Positions 52,162 to 63,680 are shown, counted from the stretch's first letter. The stretch is 64,000 bases of DNA from Armigeres subalbatus (GCF_024139115.2 NC_085139.1:5117533-5181532), one strand, 5' to 3'. The notes: generated by a model from the sequence alone, not told the origin. Numbers and translations: made by a program.

Positions 52162-53957
52162 CCAATCTATGTATGTATGTTCGCTAACTACTTCTGAACC
52201 ACTTGGTACACACGTTCTCTATCCTCAGGGGAAGTTAACAAAGGGGGTGGGGGGGTCATTTAAGAAAGGGGAGGGTTTTGTTTAGAAAACGAACAATTAT
52301 GTGTAACTTTCATCTCCAGGACCGATTTCAACCAAATTTTGTACACATATTCACTATAAGGAAACAATCATATGAGAGATTTTTGGGAAAGGGGAGGGTC
52401 TGGAGGGAGGGTATTGTTCAGAAAACGGGTAATTTAGAGTAAATTCTGAACCCCTGCACCGATTTCAACCAAATTTGATACACACATTCTCTACCCTAAA
52501 GAAAAAGATAACAAAGGGGTGGGGCGGTCATTGTAAAAGAGGGAGGGTATGGGGGAGGGGTTGTCTTTATAAAACGAGCAATTCAGTGTTACTCCCAACG
52601 TCCAGTACCCATATCGACCAAATATTGTATACAAATTCACTAAGAGAAGACCATCACATGGAAGTGTAATTTGGGAAAAAGAGGAGGGTCTGGGGGAGGG
52701 TATTGTTCAGAAAACAGGCAATTCAGTGTTTCTTTTGAACCCCTGGACCGCTTTCATCCAAATTTGGTACACACATTCTCTATCCTAAGGAGAAAATAAC
52801 AAAGGGGTGGGATGATCATTGGGAAAAGGGGAGGGTAAGGGGGAAGGGTTGTCTTTAGAAAAAGAGCAATTCAGTGTAACACCCAACTCCCAGGACCGAT
52901 TTCAGCCAAATTTGGTGCACACATTTTCTATCCTAAGGAGAAGATAACAAAGAAGGTGGGAGGGTCATTTTGGAAAAAGGGAAGTTATGGGGAAGGGGTT
53001 GTCTTTAAAAAATGAGCAATTCAGTGTAACTCCCAGGATAAATTTCAACCAGATTTGGTACACTTATTCTCTATTTTTGGAAGATGTTTATTGAAAAGGT
53101 GGAAGGGCCAAACAAAGATATAAAAATATATTGATACAAAGGTTCAATTCTATGACCGGTAGATCTACCTCTGTGGGTTTCGTGCTACAGCATTGGACAT
53201 TTTAATTCTATAATTTACTTTTCAGTCCCTAGCAAAGCCGGATACATATAGCTATTAGCTATCTATATATCTCGGATACTTATTCAACGTATGTGACGTA
53301 TGTGATTTTGTAAACAAAAATTTAAACGTTGATTTCTGCAATCTGATAGCACTCCCACGCAAACTATCGCCACATACAGGTAGGGGAAGGTTTCGGCTAC
53401 ATGTTCGTTGTGTTGGTTTGCGTGGGAGTGTCATCATATTGACAAATCGACGTATGCATCTTTGTTTACAAAATCACATACGTCGTTTTGAATAAGTTGC
53501 CGAGATATATAAAACTCAATGTTTGTATGTTTGTGTGTATGCTCCAGCCTAACTTCTGAACCCATTATTGTATTGTTTAGTTATCGATCAATTCAACCAT
53601 TTATCGAAATCATGGTTTGCCCAACGTGAAAAGCAATGATTAATGTGTTTCCTTCTGGATGGTGAATGTGATCCCTTCTTTAAAAATAGACGTTTGCCCG
53701 GAATAAGGCATCGGTGGATGTTTTCCTTCTTTAGAAATAGACGTTTGCCCGGAATATGGCGATTATGGGTTTGCTCCCTTCTTCAAAATCAGTCAATGTT
53801 TTCAAATGAAATCTGCCTTCTTTTGATCAAATGATGAAGTATCGATAAGAAAACGCAATTATCCTGTTGACCAATTGGTTTATTCATTTTCCGATTGTGA
53901 AAAAAAAACTGCGAATCAAACTGGCAATTCCGAGCAAGGCCGGGTACATAAAGCTAG
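52140..53957 (+). mobile_element. Helitron-like element, copy 2 (head-to-tail)
   Basis: Repeats copy 1 almost completely, including the internal tandem units, the internal MITE at the same position, and the CTAG|T end (53954-53957). The two copies are joined by a (TA)n run at 52126-52156, which replaces the TC start. Small indels in G-runs show independent drift after duplication. Confidence 0.78.
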
Positions 53958-53983
53958 TATATGTATATATATAAAATGAAAAT

Positions 53984-54799
53984 TTGGAAACTGTTCTAAG
54001 CCGATTGCGTGAACACAGTGTTGTCCTCAACAACAGAAAATGTCACTTTGGAGAAAAGTTCGTGAGATTCATTGGATTCCGATTCTCCGAAAACGGAATA
54101 AGTGCCGAAGAGGACAAACTCAAAGCAATCAAAGTGAAAAGTTTTTTGGGACTATTGAATTTCTCGGAACGCTTCATTTTCAAAAGAGCTGAAAAGACGG
54201 AGTGTCTTAGACAGCTCGCTAAATCGCACAAGTTTTATTGGACTCAGAACGAAGAGGAAGAATTCAATGTCTTAAAGGACGAAGCCCTAAGATCCGTTAA
54301 AAGACTAGGGTATTTTAGTCACACTGATGAAACAGAACTATACGTAGATGCATCTCAATTCGGTCTCGGAGCAGTACTGGTGCAATATAACGAATCTGGT
54401 GTCCCGAGGATTATAGCTTGTGCGTCAAAAGCTTTAACTACCGCCGAGAAGAAATACCCTCACACTCAAAAAGAGGCTCTTGCTATAGTGTGGGGAGTAG
54501 AGAGGTTCTCTTACTACCTCACGAGCAAAAGTTTTACAATCCGAACCGACTCAGAGGCCAACCAATTCATTTTTGGTAGTGAGCATAGAACAAGTAAACG
54601 AGCGGTGACTCGAGCCGAGTCATGGGCGTTGCGTCTGCTTCCATATCGGTTCACTGTAGAACGAGTTCCAGGACATTCAAATATCGCAGACGTATTTTCC
54701 CGTTTGATTCGCGAGACACAAATCGATGACGCATTCGACGAGGAAAACGATAAACACGTTCTATATGCTTTAGATGCAGCCAGCATGAATATTTCGTAG
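53984..54799 (+). pseudogene. Ty3/gypsy pol remnant: RT end, RNase H
   Basis: Open for 271 codons without a break. The first ~60 residues are the end of the reverse transcriptase thumb (VVLNNRKCHFGEKFVRFIGF, SFLGLLNFSERFI). RNase H follows with LYVDASQFGLGAVLVQ, the KYPHTQKEALAIVWGVERF helix, the IRTDSEANQFIF site (Asp kept, usual His replaced by Ser) and VPGHSNIADVFSR. The polymerase YVDD core and integrase are missing and the frame stops at 54797-54799, so it is a fragment. It starts right after the second Helitron end, so its 5' side may have been lost through that insertion. Confidence 0.8.
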
Positions 54800-54865
54800 A
54801 CTGATTCTATATCGATTATATTCATAAAAAAAAAGTATTACAAGAGAGTAGGGGTGAAGGAATAT

Positions 54866-54902
54866 GTAGGGATCATGAAGAATTATAAAATGAAATTATA
54901 AA
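54866..54902 (+). repeat. ~38-bp direct repeat, right copy
   Basis: Matches 50267-50305 with one or two changes and is likewise followed by (TA)n. 54903-55020 is AT-rich simple sequence. Confidence 0.7.
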
Positions 54903-55019
54903 AAAATATATATATAAAATGAATTTGAAGTGCTAATTATTCTTAAATTATATATATGTAACAAATTAAAATTAAAAATTTATATATATGTAACAAATAA
55001 TAATAATAATAATATCTAG

Positions 55020-56467
55020 TGTAATATAATAATATCTATGTGTACAGCGGAATCTGTGGAGAAGCTGCACCAATTTCTGCGGCTTGTAACGGTATTCAGC
55101 AACGACATCCGGATGGAGTTTGGTATCGATAAATGTCGATCCATACATCTACACCGGGGTCACCTGGTGGATGCCGACAGTTTCCGCGTCAACGAACAGG
55201 AGGAGATTCGAAACATGGTTGAAGGCGAAACGTACAAGTTCCTAGGTTTCCTGCAACTGAAAGGAATTCGCCATACGACGATCAAGAAAGAGCTGCAGGA
55301 AAAGTTCTTGCATCGTGTCAACGGTATTTTGAAGAGCCTCTTGTCGGCCGGCAACAAGGTGAAGGCGATAAACATGTTTGCCGTGCCCTTGTTGACATAC
55401 AATTTCAGGGTGGTAAAGTGGACCAAGACTGACTTGTAGGCGTTAGAACGAGTAGTACGAGCGGCGTTCACTAAGCATCGCATACGCCATCCAAAATCGT
55501 CCATTGAGAGAGTCACCCTGCGTCACCGATATACAAACACTATGTGTTTCCCAGATCCAGCAGTTGCGAAGATACTTCGTGGAAATCCAGAACCGCCACG
55601 AAATCTATCGCGCTGTGTGTGAAGCTGACCACGGATTCAGTGCCCTGCATCTGGCGCAGGAGGACTATCAGCTGAATTGCGGCATCAAATCTGTCGACGA
55701 GATGATCGCATCGTGGAAGCAGAAGGAGTTACATGGGACGCACCCCCATCAACTGGAGCTGGAATATGTCGACAAAGCGGCGTCGAATACGTGGCTGGTG
55801 CGGGGTGAACTCTTCTCGGAAACAGAAGGATTCATGGTAGCCATCCAGGACCGGGTAATTGCGACGAAGAACTATCGGCACTATATATTGCACGAAAACG
55901 TGGAGGACCGCTGCAGGAAGTGCAATTCAGTAGGAGAGACGATCGAACATATCGTGTCCGGGTGTTCAGCCTTAGCTGATTCAGCCTATCTCGGTCGTCA
56001 TAACGAAGTAGCCAAGATTGTGCACCAACAGCTTGCTTTAAAACACAACTTGGTTAACCAGTTTGTCGCCTACTACAAATATGTGCCTGTCCCGGTTCTG
56101 GAAAATAGTTTCGTGAAGCTGTACTGGGATCGCGAGATCATAACGGATGTCCTCATTCGTGCCAATCGGCCCGATATTATGGTCTACGCCAATAGGATGA
56201 AGCGAGTAACCCTAATGTCCAAACAACATTCTCCAACAAGATAACGAAGTACAAAACCACGACTTTGCGAAGGAGTTGTAGCAGATGTGGCACCTGGAAG
56301 ACGTGCGTATAATTCCGGTTGTTATCTCAGCAACCGGAATCGTCCGAAAATCTCTTCTGAGATCCTTAGGCGAGTTGGAACTATCTCATAACCTCCATAG
56401 CATCCAAAAGACAGTGATTCTTGTAACTTGCAGCATCGTAAGAAGATTCCTGAACCACCATAACTAA
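55020..56467 (+). pseudogene. LINE with restriction-like endonuclease (R2/R4-type group), C-terminal half
   Basis: 55038-55439 encodes the end of the RT domain (FGIDKCRSIHL, ETYKFLGFLQL, INMFAVPLLTYNFRVVKWT), then a stop and a frameshift. 55504-56244 contains the zinc finger CRKCNSVGETIEHIVSGC (C-x2-C...H-x4-C) and YYKYVPVPVLEN, then IRANRPDIMVY, the PD part of the restriction-like nuclease. A further frame (56285-56467) resembles the final MWHLEDVRIIPVVISATGIV and SIQKTVILVTCSIVRRFL segments of the family. The 3' end has TAATAATAAATAG (56610-56630). The RT core is missing and there are three or more breaks. Confidence 0.7.
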
Positions 56468-56639
56468 TACATCCGGTGCAAACGTTTATTATATGATTTT
56501 AAGTCAACCGGCGAATGAGATTCACAGAACCTAATCCCTTTTGGCATTCAGATTGCCCGGGGTAGGTGAAAATTCCCAGCACGCTTGCTGAGGAAGTGCC
56601 AAAACTCTATCATAATAATAAATAGAGAGGTAGAGTAGA

Positions 56640-57845
56640 AATAAATAATTAAGATGAATTCAAATTGCGCAATCAAGTACGTGCGTCGCTCAAAGGAAAT
56701 TTAAAAAAAGTGGATCGCAGTAGGCGCTTCATACAGAGAAACATTTTTGAAATGAGTTTGTTGGTTGAGCTTGGAGAAATAAAAACGTTTAAAAGTTACG
56801 GTGTGGAGTTTTGTGTACTACAAAGGAAATGGCTGATCACTACAATACTGTCCATAGCAGCTGTTTCTTGCATTCAATTGAAAGCTTACGTAGTTTAAAG
56901 TGAAAGCCACGGTACTGACACCCAATTTTTTCACTATGGATTTTGACAGGTATGCCTGTACGCTATTTTTTAGGTGATAAATTTATCCCCCAGTGTCAAC
57001 TTACCCCAATAATTCGCGCGATCTTTAAAGGTTTAGGTTTTTTTTTACAGAAGAATATGAAAGAATAACGAAAATAATCAAGACAAAACATAAACGCACT
57101 AAAAATTAAAACTAATTTACATTTGATTCCATGTTTTAAACTTAATTATGTTTGACTTTTTTGCTTAAATCTTCAGAATGCTACTAGTACAAGGTATTGT
57201 CTATGCCTTTGTTCGTATTTTATCATTTTCACTCTCGGATTTGTTTTTATTTCATTCGCAGTGCATTTTTGTTGGTGACCTAAAAAAGATGTGACAAAAA
57301 TGGCGTAGCTTGTCATCCCCGTGGTGAAACCCGTTAGAATCCAACTTCAAATCTACTCCACGCTTTCGGGGGCACTCATCTCAAAATAGGGTAACGATGG
57401 TATTTCGGACATCTGAATATATTTTGGACTAAGGGCTATATTTTCTCTAATTTAATACGAAAATATGGTCAGAAATGTGGCTATGAAAGAGGTTAAAGAG
57501 GCAAATGATTCCTATTTACTATAAGAAAGCTACGCAGAAAAACACGCAAAATATACCCAAAAGTCCAAATTATATTCAGATGTCCAAAATACATCATTTA
57601 TCCTACATAATGCTTGTAACACGAAAGACCGTTTTTCATCTCCGTTGCGTTGTAGTATGTATTAAGATTTGTTGGTCATCTATTTACATAATAAGAGTTT
57701 GGCCAGCTGGCCCTTCAGCTTTAGTTCTAAGTTTTATGGTTTGGTTACACAATTTATTAATTTTCTTATATAACATTTTATCCTTATGGCCTGCTTCTTC
57801 TATTACTGTATAACTCTATTGGCCACAAAACCGTTATTTAACTTC
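56640..57845. other. Anonymous AT-rich DNA
   Basis: Frames of 77-102 codons lack domains. No repeat or RNA gene recognised. Confidence 0.5.
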
Positions 57846-57849
57846 ATAT

Positions 57850-57975
57850 TAGGGGCTGTCCGTATACCACGTGGACAGTTAAAGGGGGATAGGGGATACG
57901 GCAAATGTCCACGGTCCATACAAACTTTTGAAAAATTATACGCACAAATGTCCACGCTGGGAGATGGGGGTATCT
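57850..57975. repeat. Probable MITE end (GGGGCTGTCCGTATACCACG type)
   Basis: AGGGGCTGTCCGTATACCAC followed by GTGGACA..., with ATGTCCACG..GTCCATACAAA repeats inside. It resembles the G/C-tract MITE at 31.9 kb in design, but both ends are not clear. Confidence 0.35.
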
Positions 57976-58136
57976 AAAACTGACTGGTTTTGAACACAAT
58001 TTATTCATTTTCTAATAAAACATTTTATCTTTTAGGAGGCATTGAAATATCAAATATCAAATTATATGATATCGCTTCATGCGAAAATCAAGATTAAGAA
58101 AAAAAATATTTTAAGCTCTTTTTAGTGGAATGTATT

Positions 58137-58365
58137 CAATCGTCTAAGACGAGTTAAGTACTCTCCATTTAATTCCACCAATTATTTTCGATATCTTTGC
58201 AGATACGTATTTCGACCACAACTGTGTGGTCGTCTCCAGTGTCTCGTACTTGACTCGACTTGAGTCAAGTCCACACACAGTTGTGGTCGAAATACTTATC
58301 TGCAAAGATATCGAAAATAATTGGTGGAATTAAATGGAGAGTACTTAACTCGTCTTAGACGATTG
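58137..58365. mobile_element. Hairpin MITE with ~100-bp arms
   Basis: CAATCGTCTAAGACGAGTTAA, CTCTCCATTTAATTCCACCA, TATCTTTGCAGATACGTATT and TTTCGACCACAACTGTGTGG run to an apex near 58255 and return in reverse to 58365. It is the full-length relative of 45775-45915. Confidence 0.85.
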
Positions 58366-58459
58366 GTCAAGATTAAGGTTTAGTAAATCGTGAACAACTA
58401 AATTTTAGATTCGTATGGAATTTTTACATGGGCAGTTTCCAACACACATTTTCGCTTAC

Positions 58460-58490
58460 TATACAGGGCAACACCTGCTGGGTCAACTAG
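58460..58490 (+). mobile_element. Helitron 3' terminus
   Basis: GGGCAACACCTGCTGGGTCA ending ACTAG followed by T, a typical insect Helitron end with small GC-rich hairpin. The 5' end was not identified. Confidence 0.55.
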
Positions 58491-58499
58491 TAAGCTATA

Positions 58500-59340
58500 G
58501 AAAAAATGTCATAAAGCTCTGTATTATGTCAACAAAATTACAACTATCGTAATCATCTTCCAAAGGTCTCATAGATATGCAAAATTTATCCGCAGTACAA
58601 ATTGCACGAGCTATCAAAGCATTCACTGTCACAATCCACCACGTGCCTGCCCAATTATAATTTTCAAAAATAGGTATGTTTTTCGTAGGCGACTAACTGG
58701 CGTTTATTTTTGGTTGCGAATTAAAATAAGCGCAGGAATAGACTTTTTAACGCGCGTACAATATATGAAGGTGGATTGAGTATTGTTGTTTGAAAAAAAT
58801 CGAATTAGTATCGATGTGTTGCTCAACTCATTTATAAAAGGTCAATTTATTCCTATAGAATAAAAAATATGCTTTTCTCATATTTAGCTAAAACACCAAC
58901 CTTTTCAATTTGAATCACGATTTTCATTATAACTTTTAAACGCGATGGCCGATCGTATCCAAATTCAATAGTGATAAACAAGGCTTTGGCCCTGTCGAAC
59001 GCTATTTGTTGCCAGAAAATCGGTTGTTGAAAATTTTGCAACAATTTTTGCATGCCTCCTCTGCAGAAACACATATACAAGGGTAAACAGACAATAGCTC
59101 AGTTTGTCGAACTTATTGTATATCAGACTAAGTTTGAATTTGGAGTTAAATGCTAGCCTTTTGGTACAACTAATCAAGCAAATGAAACCAAATTTGGCAT
59201 GTGGAGCTTTTTAAAGACAAGAAATATTTATAAAACCCCTCCCACTCTAGAAGTTTTGACGTTTGCTCTGCCTTTATAATCGTAGAGGAAACATTCAAAC
59301 TTATATTGTGAATACAAAATAAAAGTTTGTGCTAATTAAT
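58500..59340. other. AT-rich DNA between two Helitron ends
   Basis: No gene recognised. It may be the body of the Helitron that ends at 59377. Confidence 0.4.
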
Positions 59341-59348
59341 TCATTTTC

Positions 59349-59377
59349 GGCTAGACGAAGTTCGACGGGTCTGCTAG
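59349..59377 (+). mobile_element. Second Helitron 3' terminus
   Basis: GCTAGACGAAGTTCGACGGG then TCTGCTAG followed by T. Hairpin-plus-CTAG|T pattern. Confidence 0.5.
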
Positions 59378-59694
59378 TGATATGTAAACGGAAATGCGGC
59401 GATTTATCATAGTCTGCTTCTTCTATTACTATAGCTCTATTGGTCACAAAACCGTTATATAACTTCGTAAAACTGAAATCATATAGGGGAAGTGTAACGG
59501 TCTTGACCACCTTAGTGCCTAATTTAACCAACCCTGTAAAATGCATATTTTCGATCATTTTTCTCAGCGAAGAATCGTAAGGTATATATCTCCTGTTACA
59601 GCTAATTAAACCCTCGGAAATAGCTTTATTTTTGGAGTTATGGGAAACCCTATTATGAAAAAACCAATTCAATAAAAATACGGCGGAAAAAATT

Positions 59695-59850
59695 TAAAAT
59701 TTCGTTTCGTTCCGTGAAATTTCGAATTAAATGAAACTTGATTTCGTATCGTTTCGAAGTTTCGAAAGTAAATCTATATTTCGTTTCGTTCCGTTCCGAA
59801 TCAACATAGACAATTTATATTTCGTTTCGTTTCGTTAGGAAAAAGTGTGT
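59695..59850 (+). repeat. TTTCGTTTCGTTCCG simple repeat
   Basis: Interrupted (TTTCG/TTCCG)n tract related to 49490-49625. Confidence 0.7.
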
Positions 59851-60220
59851 TAACGCATACCCTTAATAGATAGGCGTTAAAATCCAGAACCGTTGAAAAG
59901 ATCCGGATCCTTGAAGTGAGCGAATGATTCGTAGCTCACTTTTTAAAAGATCCGGTTCATCAGATCAGCAAATTAACGGACCATTTGTAAGAAAATGACG
60001 AAATGAAAAGTTTTTTGTAGTGTTCCATGAATTTTATATATGCTTGTGAGCAAGAGAATTTTTGTATGTACGGAACAATAGTGTGAGCCTTAATAACAAC
60101 TATTTCACTAATTTGCTCTCTCCTTACATGTTGCTCCCAAGATCCGTTCCGTATGAATGATCCGGATCATTAGACTGAATTATCCGGATCTGATTCGTTC
60201 AACGAAGGGATCCGTTTTCC

Positions 60221-60314
60221 CATCACTAGATTCTTTTTTTTTTTTTTTTTTTTGTATCTTTATTATAGAGGTTTGCAGCCCTAGGCTGGCTCACCTCTTA
60301 GCATCACTAGATTC
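60221..60314 (-). mobile_element. Severely 5'-truncated poly(A) retroposon with 13-bp TSD
   Basis: CATCACTAGATTC at 60221-60233 and 60302-60314 is exact. Between them, on the minus strand, lie 68 bp that start AGGTGAGCCAGCCTAGGGC, contain AATAAAG and end in ~20 A. A related end is at 2755-2812. Confidence 0.8.
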
Positions 60315-60978
60315 GTCTATTACTGATAAAGGCATGCCTACAACAGGCGCTGTCAAGACAATCATTTCAATAGATATGATACACTCACAACTCAACCCTC
60401 TTTTTACAGCAGTTTGTTAAGCGTCACTTCGATTTACGGACTTTACGGCACGTGACGTAAAAAGAATTTGAAACATTATTGACACCCAAAAGTAAGCCTA
60501 TAAGAAGGCACTCTTAGAGACCCAAAGAACAAAGTAGATGCTTTGTATATCATTTGCCTTCAACAATTGTTCCATTCGAGGTCATCCAAGAATTTCCTGG
60601 AGTCTACACGCGTAACCAAGGACCTAAGGTCTACAAGCGAGACGAAAGAGCTTTTATCTTTTTTTAAAAATGGTTTATGCCCTATATGATCTATTACACA
60701 AAACTCAATATGCGTTAAGAATTCCGTAGACGGCCCCGCGGTTTCATTCCAAATATGTCCTCCGAGTATTTGACTTTCACTTGCGCCTCAAATGTAGACA
60801 TATGAATTGTTCTAAGATCTCCAAATTGTCCTGGAGTTTGAATCTAATGGTCTACCGAATCAACCAAGTCTTTACTGATGTCCCCAGCCGCGGTAACAAC
60901 CCAATCATGCCCTCCAAGTATTTGTCTTTCCCTTGCGTCTCAAATCCAGGCATATGAGATGTTGTAAGATCTTTTCGG

Positions 60979-61108
60979 TGGTTATTTGGCGTTTCAGTCT
61001 ATATTGTGAATGAAAAACAACTATATGTTTTCTTTCTCCATGTTTCCTTTCTCCAGAAAACATATAGTTGTTTTTCATTCACAATACAGATTGAAACATA
61101 ACTACCAG
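60979..61108. mobile_element. Hairpin MITE in satellite (1)
   Basis: The arms TGGTTATTTGGCGTTTCAGT and TATTGTGAATGAAAAACAAC..TATATGTTTTCT pair with their inverse up to ACATAACTACCAGC. The apex is CTTTCTCCATG. Confidence 0.75.
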
Positions 61109-61496
61109 CAAACAAACTGTAAACTGAACAAGCATTCTTTCATAGAAACATATATAACTAACAGTCGACGTAATTCAAACATGTTGTAAGATCTCCAAAC
61201 TGTTCTGGAAGACTTGCGTGATGTCCCCAGCTACGGTATCAACCCAATTATGTCCATTGAGTATTTGTCTTTCACTTGCGTATCAAATCCAGCCGCGGTA
61301 ACAACCCAATTATGTCATCCGAGTATTTGTCTTTCGTTTGCGTCGCAAATATAGGCATATAAGATGTTCTAAGATCTCCAAATTGTCAAAAAAAATCTTC
61401 AAATTGCCCTGAAGTTTGAATCAAATGGTCTTCCGCATCAACCAAGGCTTCTATGATGTCAACGGCCGCGGTATCAACCCAATTATGTTCTCCGGG

Positions 61497-61600
61497 TATA
61501 GAGCGGAACAGAATGGATACGTTTGCGTGCGTTTTGACAGTTTTGCCATGGGAAAAGTGTCAAAACGTACGCAAACGTATCCATTCTGCTCCGCTCTTAT
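61497..61600. mobile_element. 98-bp hairpin MITE in satellite (2), TAT duplication
   Basis: AGAGCGGAACAGAATGGATA plus CGTTTGCGTGCGTTTTGACA is repeated in reverse (61557-61597) with two or three mismatches. TAT flanks both sides (61497-61499, 61598-61600). The apex contains GCCATGG. Confidence 0.8.
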
Positions 61601-61659
61601 CTATCTTTCACTTGCGTCTCTAATCTGGGCATATGATATGTTGTAAGATCTCCAAATGT

Positions 61660-62575
61660 TAAGATCGTCCTTGTGTTAAGATCGTTGGTTTCGCAGATGA
61701 CGTAACCTTGGAGGTCTACGGGGAGTCAATTTTCGAGGTAGAACTGACCGCAGCACACGCGATCAGCACGGTGGAGGATTGAATGAGCACTAGAGGCCTG
61801 CAGCTCGCTCAACATAAGACGGAGATGGTTATCGTCAACAACCGCAAGTCGGTTCAACATGCAGTGATTCACGTGGGTGAAGTCGCGATCGCATCAAAGC
61901 GGAGTTTGAAGCTCCTCGGGGTCGCAATAGACGACAAGCTGACCTTCGACAGCCATGTCGACTACGCGTGCAAGAGGGCTTCGACTGCTGTTGCGGCATT
62001 ATCGAGGATGATGTCCAACAGTTCCAAGGTGTGTGCCAGTAGACGTAGGCTACTGGCAAACGTTGCCGTATCTATTCTTAGGTACGTCGGCCCGTCCTGG
62101 GCGAGAGCTCTGGGGGTAACCAGTTACCTGCGGAAGCTGGAGAGCACGTACCGCTTAATGTGTCTCAGAGTGATATCTGCCTACCGCACGATATCACACG
62201 ATGCAGCTTGCGTGATTGCGAGCATGATGCCAGTCGGGCTGGTCATCCGGGAAGACGAGGAGTGTTTCGAGCTACGTGGCACCAGAGGAGCCCGCGAACG
62301 CATCAGGGTGACTTCGGTTGCCAGATGGCAGCGTGAGTGGGATAACTCTTCTAAAGGTAGGTGGACCCACCGGCTGATACCTAACATATCGAGTTGGAGA
62401 GACCCCATGGGGAAGTTCACTTCTATCTGACACAATTCCTGTCAGGCTATGGCTGCTCCCGGCAATTCCTCCACAGGTTTGGGCACGCGGAGAGCCCCGT
62501 TTGCCCTGACAGCCCAGGTTTTGACGAAACTGCAGAGCACATACTGTTCATATATCTTCGTTGTGATGTTGTGAG
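61660..62575 (+). pseudogene. R1-clade reverse transcriptase fragment in satellite
   Basis: It begins at the catalytic core VGFADDVTLEVYG (61684-61722). One TGA replaces the Trp before MSTRGLQLAQHKTEMV. It continues open for 215 codons with LKLLGVAIDDKLTFDSHVDY, ILRYVGPSWARAL, YRLMCLRVISAYRTISHDA and VARWQREWDNSSKGRWTHRL. A frameshift near 62405 leads to FLSGYGCSRQFLHRFGH and a C-terminal DETAEHILF finger remnant. N-terminal RT and endonuclease are absent. The satellite resumes at 62570 with GAGATCTCCAAATCG. Confidence 0.8.
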
Positions 62576-63129
62576 ATCTCCAAATCGTCCTGGAGTTTTA
62601 ATCAAATAGTCTGCCGAATCAACCAACGTTTCCATGATGTCCCCAGCCGCGGTAACAACCCAGTTATGTTCTCCGAATATTTGTCGTTCGCTCGCGTCTC
62701 ATATGTAGGCATATGAGTTGTTCAAAGATCTCCAAATTATCCTGGAGTTTGTATCAAATGGTCTGCCGAATCAACAAAGGCTTTCATGATGTCCCCAGCC
62801 GTGGTATCCCTATTATGTCCTGCGAGTATTTTTCGTTCACTTGCGTTTCAAATTCACACATATGAAATGTAGTAAGATCTCCAAATCATCCTGGAGTTTG
62901 AATAAAATGTTCTACCGTACCATCAATGGCTTCCATAATGTTTCCAGCCGTGGTAGCAACCCAATTATGCCCTCCGAGTATTTGTCTCCAAAATGTCAAA
63001 AAAAAAAAAAATCAATTTGTCCTGGAGTTTGAATCAAATGGTCTACTGAATCAAACAAAGCTTCTATGATGTCAACGGCCGCAGTATCAACACAATTATG
63101 TCCTCCAAGTATTTATCTATCACTTGCGT

Positions 63130-63345
63130 CTCAAGTTCTTCCGAAAGTTCCTTCGGAAGTTCCTTTGGAAGTTCCTCCAGAAGTTCCTTCGGAAATTCCA
63201 CCGGAATTTCCTTCGAAAGTTCCACCGGAAGTTCCTTCGGAAGTTCCACCGGAAGTTCCTTCGAAAGTTCTTCCGGAAGTTCCTTCGGAAGTTCCTCCAG
63301 AAGTTCCTTCGGAAATAATTCCTAAAATATATTTTAAAAAATCAT
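63130..63345 (-). repeat. 24-bp satellite, inverse orientation
   Basis: About nine units of GGAACTTCCGGAAGAACTTT-like sequence on the minus strand (plus strand CGGAAGTTCCTTCGGAAGTT). Same family as 9.4-13.4 kb but inverted and joined to the ~150-bp satellite at TCTCAAGTTC. Confidence 0.85.
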
Positions 63346-63680
63346 TAAATCAATTTCCGAAGAAACTCCTAAAGTAATCTCCAAAGATATTCCTAAAGAA
63401 ATTCCAGAAGCATTTATCTTACAGGAATCTCCAAAGGTATACATTATGAAGGAATTTCCGAAGAAAGTTTCTAAAGAAATTCCTAAAAGAATTTGTTAAG
63501 GAATTTCCGAATGCAGGTTTTGATATTATCTTATAATTCTTTCTTTGGTATTTTTGAAGTAGGTAATATCTTGAGGAATTGGTGGATACATATCTGAAGT
63601 AATTTCCGGGGTATGTTCTCAATAAATCCTTGGAGGAAATTTCGAAAAAAGTCTTGGGGGAATGTCCAGAGAAATTCTTG
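63346..63680. repeat. Decayed 24-bp satellite remnants
   Basis: GAAATTCC, GGAATTTCCGAAG and CCTTGGAGGAAATTTCG pieces in both orientations. Confidence 0.6.

Larger units (their letters stand above)
60540..63120 (+). repeat. ~150-bp satellite related to the 43-kb array
   Basis: Eight or more monomers with GATCTCCAAATTGTCCTGGA, GGTCTACCGAATCAACCAAG, GATGTCCCCAGCCGCGGTA, TTATGTCCTCCGAGTATTTG and CATATGAGATGTTGTAAGATC. The units are interrupted by two hairpin MITEs and an R1 fragment. CCTGGAGTT and TCTACC.GATCAACCAAGTC match 43795-43840. Confidence 0.85.

Noticed and set aside
53643..53834. 63-codon frame with MCFLLDGECDPFFKNRRLPG repeats
   Set aside because: It lies in the Helitron 3' region. 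The repetition comes from duplicated non-coding sequence and is broken in the sister copy at 51.8 kb.
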